Assembly: GCA_017460885.1 (NCBI GenBank)
Contig: JAFUAB010000050.1
Span: forward strand, 1-64,000
Source of the DNA: Lachnospiraceae bacterium
Lineage (GTDB): Bacteria; Bacillota; Clostridia; Lachnospirales; Lachnospiraceae
Direction of reading: 5' to 3'
DNA: 64,000 nt
Shown: piece by piece, positions 1 to 8,994 of the stretch
How positions within the stretch are numbered: the first letter of the stretch is position 1
Layout: each line of letters begins with the position of its first letter
Made by a program: the position numbers and the translations under genes
The notes under the pieces: model-generated
Seen by the model: the letters and a program-made list of their open reading frames with translations, nothing else
Told to the model about the DNA's origin: nothing
Database searches by the model: none

Positions 1-89
1 ACAATTAGCCTCGCAAGGAGCCGTATACGGGAAATCCGTACGTACGGATCTGTGAGGGGTACGTCTCGCAAGGGGCGTGCCTACTCGAC
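1..89 (+). mobile_element. 3' end of a group II intron (domains V and VI)
   Basis: Bases 18-50 fold like a group II intron domain V. GAGCCGTA (18-25) pairs with TACGGATC (43-50), with a CG bulge at 41-42, an upper stem 26-30/36-40 and a GAAA-containing loop. The GTGAGGGG that follows is the linker typical of bacterial introns. Bases 53-86 can form domain VI, with GAG/CTC and GG/CC pairs and an unpaired A near 83 as branch point. The intron would end in AC at 88-89. The rest of the intron and any reverse transcriptase lie upstream of the window. One oddity is that the catalytic-triad wobble position is G20 opposite A48, where families normally carry G-U. The fold is read by eye. Confidence 0.8.
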
Positions 90-1148
90 TTGCTGATACA
101 TCATCCCGATATTGTGTTTAGTGGATTCACAAAGTTTGAATATGTTTTTATCATAGCTATCTTTTGTTTTGGTATATTTTTGTGTCTGGTATATGATCGT
201 TTGAAATATATTAAATTTGATTGGATATTGTTGATTGGAGTTAAAAGATTATTCAGAATTAATCTGAAACATACACTTCAAATTGCTATTTTAACCGGTA
301 TTTCCGTCTATGTAGTTGGAACAGTTTTCCCGGTTTACAAGCATCAAAGCAAAGTGTCGGGTATTCGTCAGTTACTGAGACATGAAAGAAGTATTGTGCA
401 CGCGCTGGGGTTCATGGATGGATATGATGGCAAGGAATATGATTATACCAATAGTTATGAAGCATTGATAAATATGTATGGATTAGGTAATAGAGTGGCG
501 GAGGTGGATTTCTCGTTTACAGACGATTGGGAATTAGTTTGTGCACATGATTTCAGTACATGGGACGGAGAAACGGAGGTTGTGGATTGCATCACGGGTA
601 AGGACTTTTCCGGTGGTAAGATATATTCTGAATTTACTCCATTGACATTTAGTGAATTAGCTGATTTCATGCGAAATAATCCGGATCTATATATTATTAC
701 CGATGTAAAGGAATTTAATTTACTTGCATGCGAAAGAATAAGTGAAATAGCTCCGGACTTAAAAGACAGATTTATTATACAAATCTATCACTCTGAAGAG
801 TATGAACCTGTACGACTATTGGGATTTCCTTATATAATTTGGACGCTATATATGACGGCAGGCCCGGAGTGGGATATACAGGTAATTAAGGATGCTTTTA
901 TTCGATATGACCTATTGGGGGTAACTATGAGGGAAGATTGGGCAGATGGAACTGCTGATTTTACAGGATGGAGTGATGATCCCGGTTGGATTCACGGAAC
1001 TGAATTGTTTGATTCTATGGTAAATATGAATGTTCCTGTATATGTATATACAGTGAACGATAAAAAAAAGATACAAGACCTTATCTACTATGGCGTAGAC
1101 GCGATTTATACGGATAATACGGATAATATATGGTTAAGAAAGTTGTAA
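90..1148 (+). CDS. Membrane-anchored glycerophosphodiester phosphodiesterase-like protein, probably a 3' exon
   Basis: The protein has hydrophobic segments at about residues 16-36 and 62-80, then a GDPD-type TIM-barrel domain from about residue 100. GDPD catalytic positions are visible: H104 (HALG), E138 and D140 (EVD), and H153-D154 (AHD). Later motifs are ITDVKE and a C-terminal IYTDN close. GDPD enzymes hydrolyse glycerophosphodiesters. An anchored version in a glycan locus could trim or transfer glycerophosphate groups (inference). The frame opens exactly where the group II intron ends; the first codon is TTG, with no ribosome binding site outside intron sequence and no in-frame ATG before residue 109. 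The true gene therefore probably starts in an upstream exon. A paralogue lies at 62907-63743. Confidence 0.75.
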   Translation: MLIHHPDIVFSGFTKFEYVFIIAIFCFGIFLCLVYDRLKYIKFDWILLIGVKRLFRINLKHTLQIAILTGISVYVVGTVFPVYKHQSKVSGIRQLLRHERSIVHALGFMDGYDGKEYDYTNSYEALINMYGLGNRVAEVDFSFTDDWELVCAHDFSTWDGETEVVDCITGKDFSGGKIYSEFTPLTFSELADFMRNNPDLYIITDVKEFNLLACERISEIAPDLKDRFIIQIYHSEEYEPVRLLGFPYIIWTLYMTAGPEWDIQVIKDAFIRYDLLGVTMREDWADGTADFTGWSDDPGWIHGTELFDSMVNMNVPVYVYTVNDKKKIQDLIYYGVDAIYTDNTDNIWLRKL

Positions 1149-1181
1149 GATTGGACAAAGGTTTATAAACAGAATTGTTTT

Positions 1182-2678
1182 ATGATGAACTTCAAAAAAA
1201 TTCAAAATACTATACAAAACACCTGGTCGAGGGAGAATGAGGATGTCATAAAGAGCATTCCGCTAATGATCCTGGCATTTGTAATGATCCTGCCTGTTCT
1301 GTACTATGCCCGTAAAAGCTTCCCTGCCGGCGATGATTTTGTGTATGCCACATCCATGAGAAGGTATCTGGCTGAATACGGATCATATCTGTCTGCTGCC
1401 TGGCATGAAAATGTGGATTATTACAAAAGCTTCAGCGGGCTTTATTTCGTGACATTTTTGAACTGCCTTATATCGCCGCTGCTTCGTGGAGGAACGAGAG
1501 GGATCCGCATTGTAAATACGATACTGCAGACAGTGTCGATTGCCTGTCTGTTTGTTTTTGTCAGAACTTTTGTGCGTGACATACTACGCAAAGGAAGTCG
1601 TATGACATGGTTCCTGTTCTGCGTGATTTTGTTCGCAATAATCAATAATGCTGCTAACTCCCAGATATATACATGGTTTTGCATTCTTGTGGGGTATAAT
1701 CTGCCGGTTGGCATAATTCTTCTCGGGCTGGCTTTCCTGATCCATGCATATGCAACGGATAACGCTAAACTGTATATTCCGGCAGCGTTCTGCGCATTTC
1801 TTGGAAGCGGAGCTAGCCTGAATATCACTGTATTGAACTGCGGCCTGTTCCTGATCTTTTGCTGTTACGGATTTGTGATGCTCCACAAAAAGAAGGGAAG
1901 CGTGGCTGTATTTGCCGGTGCCATGACGGGCGGTATCATCAATGCGGTATGTCCCGGGAATTTTACACGACATGATTCCATGAGCAACGGCATTAATTTG
2001 GCGGCTGTTATCAGAAAATCCGCTATGTACAGCCTTGACAGGATCATTAACAGACTGTTTAATCCTGCTTTTTTGGTGATAGTGATCGTTTTATTTGTGG
2101 TTTTACTGATATCCATCGATTATTCGGAATGCTCTTTCGGCTTCAGGTATCTGATCCCGGGGGCGCTCATAGTGTGGTTTGGCGTGTTTCTGGTAGACCT
2201 TCCGGTTTTTATGGGTTATGGAGGAACTTCGATACCCGACAGATGTAAATTTGTGCAGGATATGACCATATATCTGCTGTCATTTTTATGGCTGCTGTAT
2301 TTTACGGGCTGGGTGAAAAAACGATTCGGAAACTTCGTTTTTTCAAATGAGCATGGAATGATGCTTGCGGTGATATTGATTTTGGCGCTGTCCATATCGA
2401 TCAATATGGAAGATGACGGAATAATGCATTTTGGAACTCCGTATATGATATCCACTATCGTTAACGGAGATTTGGAGGATTATGTTCATTTTGAATATGG
2501 ACTGATGGATCGTATCCGGGACTATGACGGGGCTGATGTTGTATTTGATCCCGGTGAGATTCCGTATAACCCCTATATCCAGTATCTGTATATCGATACG
2601 GATCCGGAGCATTGGATGAATCAGGCGCTTGCGGAATATTACGGCAAAAATACAGTGCGTGTGGAGTATAATGATTAG
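1182..2678 (+). CDS. Multi-pass membrane protein, DUF6056/GT-C-like
   Basis: A roughly 500-residue protein with about ten or eleven hydrophobic segments and a short acidic C-terminal tail outside the membrane. After the first segment comes a GDDF motif (about residues 50-53), placed like the DD/TDD motifs at the first extracytoplasmic loop of polyprenyl-phosphate-dependent GT-C glycosyltransferases. The layout resembles the proteins at 38515, 54748 and 57481. Its likely role is adding a sugar on the outer face of the membrane, but the substrate cannot be read from sequence. Two ATG codons stand in tandem at the start, with only a weak ribosome binding site. A 6-bp hairpin (2681-2698) separates it from the next gene. 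Confidence 0.7.
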   Translation: MMNFKKIQNTIQNTWSRENEDVIKSIPLMILAFVMILPVLYYARKSFPAGDDFVYATSMRRYLAEYGSYLSAAWHENVDYYKSFSGLYFVTFLNCLISPLLRGGTRGIRIVNTILQTVSIACLFVFVRTFVRDILRKGSRMTWFLFCVILFAIINNAANSQIYTWFCILVGYNLPVGIILLGLAFLIHAYATDNAKLYIPAAFCAFLGSGASLNITVLNCGLFLIFCCYGFVMLHKKKGSVAVFAGAMTGGIINAVCPGNFTRHDSMSNGINLAAVIRKSAMYSLDRIINRLFNPAFLVIVIVLFVVLLISIDYSECSFGFRYLIPGALIVWFGVFLVDLPVFMGYGGTSIPDRCKFVQDMTIYLLSFLWLLYFTGWVKKRFGNFVFSNEHGMMLAVILILALSISINMEDDGIMHFGTPYMISTIVNGDLEDYVHFEYGLMDRIRDYDGADVVFDPGEIPYNPYIQYLYIDTDPEHWMNQALAEYYGKNTVRVEYND

Positions 2679-2711
2679 TTAGGATCTGCACGGATCCTTA
2701 GACCGACTGAA

Positions 2712-3446
2712 ATGAAGATATCGATAATAACTCCGTGTTTTAATTCGGAGAAAACAATACGGAACACATTGGATTCCGTGGAGGATCAGGAAGTGAATGA
2801 GATCGAGCATATCCTGATAGACGGAGGATCCACCGATGGCACCATTCGCATATTGAATGAATATGCACAAAGGGTTTCGTATGACGTTAAGATCATATCC
2901 GAACCCGATGACGGAATATACGATGCCATGAATAAAGGGGTTCGTATGGCTGCGGGTGAACTTGTCGGCATCATCAATTCGGATGACTGGTATGAAAGCG
3001 AAACCGTCAAAAGAGTATCCGGCGTATATGACGGCACTGATAGTGAGATAATATATGGAGCCATACGGGTTTACGAAGGAGAAAGGATCAGGTCTATAGA
3101 GTTTTATCACCATGATTTTTTGATGCAGAGGATGATCAATCATCCGGGATGCTTTGTCTCACGTGGAGTATATGAACGTGTTGGGCTGTTTGATACGACA
3201 TACAGATCAAGCGCGGATTATGACTGGATGAAAAGAGCTTACGATTCCGGCGCGGAGTTTGTTCCCGTATATGATGTGCTAGCCAACATCAGAACAGGAG
3301 GAATGTCATCATCTAATGTTGGCTTTAGGGAAACGCTGAAGCTGCAATATCAGTGGGGGCAGGTATCGGCACCCAGATATGCGGTATATACTATTAAAAG
3401 TTATGTCGGCGATATGTTGAGAAAACTGGTCGGGAAAAACAGATAG
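2712..3446 (+). CDS. GT2 family glycosyltransferase (WcaE-like)
   Basis: A GT-A fold enzyme of 244 residues, the usual size for single-domain family 2 transferases. The N-terminus IITPCFNSE is the nucleotide-binding strand. DGGSTDGT lies near residue 38, and NSDDW near residue 93 is the metal-binding DXD-type motif. The sequence between them (SEPDDGIYDAMNKG) is characteristic of the WcaE/PGL-type subgroup that acts in exopolysaccharide synthesis. It transfers a sugar from an NDP-sugar to a lipid-linked acceptor in the cytoplasm; donor unknown. It lies 33 bases after the membrane protein and 10 bases before the next gene, so it is in the same operon. Confidence 0.88.
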   Translation: MKISIITPCFNSEKTIRNTLDSVEDQEVNEIEHILIDGGSTDGTIRILNEYAQRVSYDVKIISEPDDGIYDAMNKGVRMAAGELVGIINSDDWYESETVKRVSGVYDGTDSEIIYGAIRVYEGERIRSIEFYHHDFLMQRMINHPGCFVSRGVYERVGLFDTTYRSSADYDWMKRAYDSGAEFVPVYDVLANIRTGGMSSSNVGFRETLKLQYQWGQVSAPRYAVYTIKSYVGDMLRKLVGKNR

Positions 3447-3456
3447 AGGCAGGATT

Positions 3457-5082
3457 ATGTATACACGTGCGGCATTGCTGTTAATACTGTTTATTTTGGG
3501 TGCATTTGAATATGCTGCCCTGACAGGGAAAATAAAAAGGGATATAAAGGCTCTTAGCTGCAAAGAGATAATGATCTCATCGGCATTATCTCTTGTGCTT
3601 ATGCTATTGTTTGCCGGAATGACGGGAATACTCGGGAGTGAATACCATTTTGTGGATGACCATGAACTGCTGGATATCAAGAATTCATTTCTGGTAAGAG
3701 GCTTTTGGGGTACGCTTGGCAAATTCATCCGGAATGACCTGACGATCAGGTTCAGGCCGACATACTATCTGATCCGGGTAATACAGACATGGCTATTCAG
3801 AGACAACTTTTTTGCATGGCACGTCATGTATGCCGTTATTGCGGCAGTTTGTTTAGAACTCCCATATGTATATGCCCGAAGCGGAGGCTGCCCTATGTGG
3901 CTCAGCTATGTTTTTTCTATGATGATATATGTTGGCGGCGGACAGTCCCCCGCACTTTGGAGACTGGGACCTCAGGAAGCATTTGGGATGATACTCCTTC
4001 TCCTGGTGATGATCGCATTAAGATCATTTTTTCAAAAGGGAGGAGCAGTCAGACTTGCGGCTTTCCTGATCACCATGATATTACTGGCAGGTGTAAAAGA
4101 GAGTTTTTTGGTTGTTTTGCCATTTCTGCCGGTAGTCCTGATCAAGTGGGAGGTTGAAAGATCCGGAGAATTTTCTTTTGCCGGTCTGAAAGCGGCGATA
4201 CAAAAATATGCGGTACTCACGGCTGTTACCCTGGTCGTTTTTGCTGCCTCCGTTTGTATCATTCTGTTTAAGGTTGGTACCAATGAGATAGGATATGCGG
4301 GAATCGACAGTTCTTTTGCCGTAATTGATTATATCATTGGCATATGTCGTATAGTGACGGGCAGTATGAGACCATATATTTTTGTCTGGATTGCAGGCAA
4401 TCTGCTTGTTGCAGCCTCACTATGGGTAAATTGGACAGATTTTGGTTCTACAGAAAAATTTTCCGTTATTACGGACACTGTTATATGTGATATGCTTATG
4501 GCGATGCAGCTGGTATTGTATGCCAAGAGCGGTATGACAGAGAGATACCTGCTGCCCGCTTCTTTGTTTGTTGGATCGTTCTGGTTTTTGACCATTTACA
4601 GGCTATATATGACCCAGCCTCTGCAAGGCAATATTTTTGTATATTCGGTTTTGTCATTGGCAATTGCTGTTATAATGATCTTTAACGTGAATGATGTCAA
4701 AAGAATACCATATATTTATACCGGACGAAATGACCAGCAGATGGCATTGAATTATGCCAGGGACGGTGCGGCTACCACAGAGATGCTGAATAAAGTGGGA
4801 GAGCTCGCCGGCAAAGAGGATAATATAGTTGCGGATATCATATATGAAGCGGATATTTCGGCAGCTGTTTATCTAAAAGACAGATTTGATCTTGATAATG
4901 TGTATGCTTATGGTGAATATGGCTCAGCTGAGGAGATTCCTGTGGATATGAAGGATGTGGTATTTTTTATCGGATATCCGGATGTGTTGGAGTCCAGGAT
5001 TGCCGAATACGGTATGCAGCGTGAAGACTTTACGGAATACAGATACTTCATATATGCGTTATGGGTAAAGAATGGTACATGA
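3457..5082 (+). CDS. Polytopic membrane protein, putative GT-C glycosyltransferase
   Basis: A 541-residue protein with ten or more predicted transmembrane helices and an extracytoplasmic-looking C-terminal domain of about 120 residues. The first large loop carries FVDDHE (near residue 67), an acidic pair at the position expected for a GT-C catalytic aspartate. I do not recognise a named family with certainty. The context, a GT2 upstream and a GT4 overlapping by ATGA downstream, supports a role in glycan assembly at the outer membrane face. The start has an AGGCAGGA ribosome binding site a few bases upstream. A membrane sensor or polymerase (Wzy-like) is an alternative reading. Confidence 0.65.
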   Translation: MYTRAALLLILFILGAFEYAALTGKIKRDIKALSCKEIMISSALSLVLMLLFAGMTGILGSEYHFVDDHELLDIKNSFLVRGFWGTLGKFIRNDLTIRFRPTYYLIRVIQTWLFRDNFFAWHVMYAVIAAVCLELPYVYARSGGCPMWLSYVFSMMIYVGGGQSPALWRLGPQEAFGMILLLLVMIALRSFFQKGGAVRLAAFLITMILLAGVKESFLVVLPFLPVVLIKWEVERSGEFSFAGLKAAIQKYAVLTAVTLVVFAASVCIILFKVGTNEIGYAGIDSSFAVIDYIIGICRIVTGSMRPYIFVWIAGNLLVAASLWVNWTDFGSTEKFSVITDTVICDMLMAMQLVLYAKSGMTERYLLPASLFVGSFWFLTIYRLYMTQPLQGNIFVYSVLSLAIAVIMIFNVNDVKRIPYIYTGRNDQQMALNYARDGAATTEMLNKVGELAGKEDNIVADIIYEADISAAVYLKDRFDLDNVYAYGEYGSAEEIPVDMKDVVFFIGYPDVLESRIAEYGMQREDFTEYRYFIYALWVKNGT

Positions 5083-6206
5083 AGAGACTTATTATCGATG
5101 CCACGGGCTCGTCTGCCTGGATCGGCGGTGTATATCACAAAAAGAATATGGTTTTTTCGCTGCTTCGGAATGACTGGATCCGTGACAACTGCAGGATAGT
5201 TCTGGTAACTGATCCTGATATGGCTGAAGTATTCAGGGAGTTTGAAACGGACGTTAAGCTTGTCACCGTTAAATACGACGGAGTGCGGCAAAAGAAGATA
5301 AAGTTGGCGCTTACCGCTCTTCGTACCGGATGCAGGTATGTCTTTCCGTGCTTTGATGTAAGGATATGCAGGCTGTTGGGCATCACTGGCATTAACTGGA
5401 TCCCTGACTACCAGCATTATCACTATCCGGAGTTCTTTACCGACGCGGAAAAATCTGATCGCAGGATGTTGGATCTGCGCACTGTGGATGATCGTGTCCC
5501 GCTCGTACTAAGCAGTAATGACTGCCTGAGTGATTTCAGGCAATACGTGTCGGGGACAAAACAGAATATCTATATTGTGCCCTTTGTGTCATATATCGAA
5601 AAGGAGGTCAGGGAGATCTCCGAAGAATATCTTAACGAGGTATGTAAAAAAATTGCCATTACGCCATACCTATACGCATGCGTTTCGAATCAGTTCTGGC
5701 AGCATAAGAATCACAAGGTGGTTCTGGAGGCATTAAAGTGTATTGCGGACAGACTTCCGGAAGGGGCAAGGTTTGTTTTTACCGGTAAGCTGAGCGACTA
5801 CCGTGACGGAGGATATGCGGATGAGATTCGCGGACTGCTTGATCTGCCCGAGTTATCCGGCAGGTGTGTATGCACCGGATTTATAGATCGAAGGGAACAG
5901 CTTGCGTTGATGCATGGAGCAAGATTTATCATACAGCCGTCCCTGTTTGAGGGATGGGGCACAGTTGTTGAGGATGCCAAGGTGCTGGACAAGACCATTC
6001 TGCTGTCAGACATTCCGGTTCATCATGAACAGATGAATGATAAGTGCACACTGTTTGATCCCCGTGATCCGCAGGCACTGGGTGAACTTATTCTGGACAG
6101 CTGGAGCCGTGATATCACTGATGACGTTGAAGCCGGGATCATAAGGATGCATGAGTCTGCTATCGGATATTCCCGGGAATTTGAGAGACTATTAAAGGAA
6201 AACTGA
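5079..6206 (+). CDS. GT4 family glycosyltransferase
   Basis: A GT-B fold retaining glycosyltransferase of 375 residues. The C-terminal half shows the family 4 signature: FVFTGKL, then PSLFEGWG followed by TVVEDAK, where the EX7E glutamates fall, and a typical ILLSDIPVHHEQ loop. The N-terminal half starts MKRLIIDATG, without the long glycine-rich loop of many GT4 enzymes. I place the start at 5079, where ATGA overlaps the upstream stop; an in-frame ATG at 5061 would add six residues inside the previous gene. It uses an NDP-sugar donor in the cytoplasm; donor and acceptor unknown. Confidence 0.85.
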   Translation: MKRLIIDATGSSAWIGGVYHKKNMVFSLLRNDWIRDNCRIVLVTDPDMAEVFREFETDVKLVTVKYDGVRQKKIKLALTALRTGCRYVFPCFDVRICRLLGITGINWIPDYQHYHYPEFFTDAEKSDRRMLDLRTVDDRVPLVLSSNDCLSDFRQYVSGTKQNIYIVPFVSYIEKEVREISEEYLNEVCKKIAITPYLYACVSNQFWQHKNHKVVLEALKCIADRLPEGARFVFTGKLSDYRDGGYADEIRGLLDLPELSGRCVCTGFIDRREQLALMHGARFIIQPSLFEGWGTVVEDAKVLDKTILLSDIPVHHEQMNDKCTLFDPRDPQALGELILDSWSRDITDDVEAGIIRMHESAIGYSREFERLLKEN

Positions 6207-6208
6207 TC

Positions 6209-7117
6209 TTGAACGTACTTATAACAGGAGCTTCGGGCTTCATAGGCAACTCCATATTGAGGTATTTCAGGGAAAAGGGAGCGGACGTTACCGGATGGGA
6301 CGTGCACGGATCCGAAGATGGGAGCGTGCAGTCCGTGGACATGTGTGTTCAGGCAAACGTTGAGCAGGCTCTTGGCAGTCCGAAGCCCGACGTGATAGTG
6401 CACTGTGCCGGAAGCGCAAACGTGAGCGATTCAATCGCCAATCCGGACCGCGACATGATGTTAAACGTCAACGTCACGCATAACCTGCTCTTTGCCATGC
6501 TTCATCACGAGCTTAAGAGTACACGGCTAATATATCTGTCAAGTGCCGGAGTTTACGGCAATCCCGTCAAGCTTCCGATCCGTGAGGACGATCCGAGGAC
6601 TCCTGTATCGCCATATGCCCTGCATAAGACCATGTGCGAAGACATGTGCAGGTATTTTAATGATAACCATGGGTTCGACGTGCGCGTTGCCAGGATTTTT
6701 TCGGCATACGGTGCGGGACTCAGGAAGCAGATTTTCTGGGACATGCACCGGAAGTACGTGGTTTCCGGCAGGCTTGAGATGTATGGGACCGGAGATGAGA
6801 GCCGGGACTTCATCAATATTGAAGACCTGAAAAGGGCAATTTATCTGCTGGCAGTTTCTGATTATGAACAGAAAACAGTAAATGTTGCCAACGGAGTTGA
6901 GGTAAGGATATGCGATGCAGTCAGAATCTTTGCCGCCAGATCCGGGATCCCCGAGTCAGCCATTTCATTTAACGGCAACACGCGTGCGGGCGATCCTATC
7001 AACTGGTGCGCGGACGTGAGCGTGCTTAAGTCCCTCGGCTATGAACAGCAGGTTACGCTGGAGGAAGGGATCGGGGCGTACGTGGAATGGCTCGGATGCT
7101 CGGGAAGTGCTCAATAA
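6209..7117 (+). CDS. NAD-dependent epimerase/dehydratase (extended SDR)
   Basis: A Rossmann-fold nucleotide-sugar enzyme of 302 residues. ITGASGFIGN at the N-terminus is the GXXGXXG dinucleotide loop. The active site is visible as LSSAGVYGNP (Ser) and SPYALHK (YX3K). Length and motifs match GalE/RfbB-type sugar epimerases and dehydratases, so it interconverts an NDP-sugar for the neighbouring transferases; the exact sugar is unclear. The start is TTG, two bases after the upstream stop and behind AAAGGA. It is the last gene before the accessory island, and the next gene has its own promoter. Confidence 0.85.
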   Translation: MNVLITGASGFIGNSILRYFREKGADVTGWDVHGSEDGSVQSVDMCVQANVEQALGSPKPDVIVHCAGSANVSDSIANPDRDMMLNVNVTHNLLFAMLHHELKSTRLIYLSSAGVYGNPVKLPIREDDPRTPVSPYALHKTMCEDMCRYFNDNHGFDVRVARIFSAYGAGLRKQIFWDMHRKYVVSGRLEMYGTGDESRDFINIEDLKRAIYLLAVSDYEQKTVNVANGVEVRICDAVRIFAARSGIPESAISFNGNTRAGDPINWCADVSVLKSLGYEQQVTLEEGIGAYVEWLGCSGSAQ

Positions 7118-7180
7118 AGAAGCCTCAGGCAGAAAATACTGTTCATTGTCGCAAATACTTCTATCAAATTCTACCAAAAC

Positions 7181-7209
7181 TTGACAAAACCTAATAAATC
7201 CCATATCAT
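7181..7209 (+). promoter_or_regulatory. Sigma-A type promoter for the accessory island
   Basis: TTGACA (7181-7186) and TATCAT (7204-7209) are separated by exactly 17 bases in an A/T-rich gap between the epimerase and the MerR-like gene. This is one of the strongest promoter matches in the window. It implies that the MerR/HipA genes are transcribed independently of the upstream glycan operon. Confidence 0.7.
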
Positions 7210-7247
7210 ATCCATAACATAATACTTTACCTTTGGGAGAAATCATT

Positions 7248-7760
7248 ATGAAAGAGTATATGAGCATCGGCCAGTTTGCATCAGAAATCGGAGTGTCGGA
7301 ATCTACGCTGCGTAACTGGGACAGGCAGGGCAAACTGCGCCCACATCACCTGACAAAGGGCGGTCAGAGGGTCTATTCTGCCGAACAGGCCAGGGAATTC
7401 CTGGGTCAGGAGGATGTAGTGCCTGAGGCGAGGAGCGATGCGGATAAAACCATAATGGAACCGGACTCCATTGTGGAATCTGTATTTGTTGAGGGATCGG
7501 ATGGCAATGACCGGATTGTAAAGATTCAGGGACGCAAGGGCAGGGATGTCTATTACTTCAACTACGCTGACAACTCCGTCACCGACAAGATCGGGAACCG
7601 CGTGATCCTGCAGGAAAACATTGACGGGGTGCAGGATATCGTACTTCAGGATTACCTTGATGATCTTTTTCATAAAATGTACCATACTGCAAATAGTGTA
7701 AGTGAAGGTTTTGTTACCATGAGAAAAATGAGGGATATACAATGGATAAGAATGACCTGA
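7248..7760 (+). CDS. MerR/excisionase-type DNA-binding protein, putative antitoxin-regulator
   Basis: A 170-residue protein. Residues 5-55 form a MerR-like winged helix-turn-helix (SIGQFASEIGVSESTLRNW, then KGGQRVYS). The remaining 110 residues contain a beta-rich stretch I do not recognise (FVEGSDGND, DVYYFNYAD) and a helical tail. The start is 7248, behind GGGAGA; an upstream in-frame TTG at 7233 lies inside that site. The gene overlaps the HipA-like gene by 19 bases, a strong sign of translational coupling. By analogy with HipB-HipA, it may repress the pair and neutralise the kinase (inference). The partner fold is MerR-like, not the Xre type usual for HipB. Confidence 0.75.
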   Translation: MKEYMSIGQFASEIGVSESTLRNWDRQGKLRPHHLTKGGQRVYSAEQAREFLGQEDVVPEARSDADKTIMEPDSIVESVFVEGSDGNDRIVKIQGRKGRDVYYFNYADNSVTDKIGNRVILQENIDGVQDIVLQDYLDDLFHKMYHTANSVSEGFVTMRKMRDIQWIRMT

Positions 7761-8920
7761 GATTTTTTTTGATGCATAAGGACATAGTGATAGCACAGAT
7801 GGAAATTGATGATGCAAGACCACATAAAATCACGTTCACCAAGGATGCATCTGAGCATTTGCCGCTTGGCGCTCAAATGAATATGGTACGGTTCCATGAA
7901 TGGTGGGAAGACAGGGCTGTCCCCAGGACGAGACAGGGGGCCAAAAGCGCATTGAGAAAACTGGGATATGCCAATACGGGGTACATGCTGGTTGATAATC
8001 TGGCATTGTCACTGACTGACTGCTATTGGATTAAACCATTTAAAGCTGACATATCCTGGTCGGACGTAAGTCTTTTCACCAATCCTTTTGTGGACTACTT
8101 TGGAGAGATCACTATCAACAGTAATGCTGACGTGGGCAGAAGATCCAGGTTTTCCCTGGCCACGTCTCAGGGAGAGGTACGTAAGAAGTGGGTCATTCGC
8201 ACGGATGGCACCAGGGCCATGGTCAAGGGCAATTGGGCAGATACTTATCAGCAGAGCATCAATGAAGCTTTTGCCTCCCTCGTGCACAGACTCCAGGGCG
8301 TGATGCCGTATACTGAATATGAGCTGCTTCCGCTTGAGACCAAGGACGACAAGGAGGGACTTGGCTGCATCTGTAATCTTTTTACTAACGAGGAAACCGA
8401 GTTCGTCAGTGCATGGGAAGTGCTGTGCAATGCCAAGAGACGCGGATCTGACAGCTATTATTCCCATTTCAAAAATCAGTGTCTGCGCCATGGCATGGAT
8501 GAGGAGTATTTTGAGAGGTTCATGTCCTACGAGATACTCACTGACATCCTGATCACAAATACGGACCGGCATATGAACAATATCGGCATATTACGTGATC
8601 CGGTCACGCTCAGATGGAAGGGGTTTGCCCCCATATACGACAATGGCAACTCCATGTTTTTCAGATTGGGCGATCTTCGCTATGTACGGTTTGACGAGAT
8701 CAAGATCAGTTCATTTTTGAACCGGGAGCAGAAGATGCTGAGGTATGTCAAATATCCCGAAATCGTTGACGTTGATAAGCTTCCCACCAAGGACGAGTTC
8801 GAGTCATTGTATCGGAGGGACAGGATTGACAGGCACGTGAGGATTGAGGATACATGGAGACTGTTTGAGCGAAAGGTAAACATGGTGTATACTTTTCAGC
8901 GAAGAAATCGGTCGGCTTAG
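7742..8920 (+). CDS. HipA-like protein kinase domain protein, putative toxin
   Basis: A 392-residue protein whose C-terminal half carries HipA-type kinase motifs: NTDRHMNN around residues 273-280 (catalytic Asp 275, metal-binding Asn 280), and IYDNGNSMFF with Asp 300 as the DFG-equivalent. HipA family members phosphorylate cytoplasmic targets, classically glutamyl-tRNA synthetase, and cause growth arrest. The N-terminal 130 residues lack an obvious HipA N1 domain, so the target may differ. It overlaps the MerR-like gene and is probably co-transcribed from 7181. Lineage-specific HipA-like proteins without toxin activity also exist, so the toxin role is inference. Confidence 0.75.
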   Translation: MDKNDLRFFLMHKDIVIAQMEIDDARPHKITFTKDASEHLPLGAQMNMVRFHEWWEDRAVPRTRQGAKSALRKLGYANTGYMLVDNLALSLTDCYWIKPFKADISWSDVSLFTNPFVDYFGEITINSNADVGRRSRFSLATSQGEVRKKWVIRTDGTRAMVKGNWADTYQQSINEAFASLVHRLQGVMPYTEYELLPLETKDDKEGLGCICNLFTNEETEFVSAWEVLCNAKRRGSDSYYSHFKNQCLRHGMDEEYFERFMSYEILTDILITNTDRHMNNIGILRDPVTLRWKGFAPIYDNGNSMFFRLGDLRYVRFDEIKISSFLNREQKMLRYVKYPEIVDVDKLPTKDEFESLYRRDRIDRHVRIEDTWRLFERKVNMVYTFQRRNRSA

Positions 8921-8994
8921 AGGAATCTGTGGGATCTTTTGCGTTAAATTGTGATATTGTTTGAAAGCAACCTGAACAAATTAGGAGCTGACAT

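Noticed and set aside
2681-2698. AGGATC/GATCCT hairpin as a terminator between the first genes
   Set aside because: Short stem without a T run, and the genes on either side look co-transcribed.
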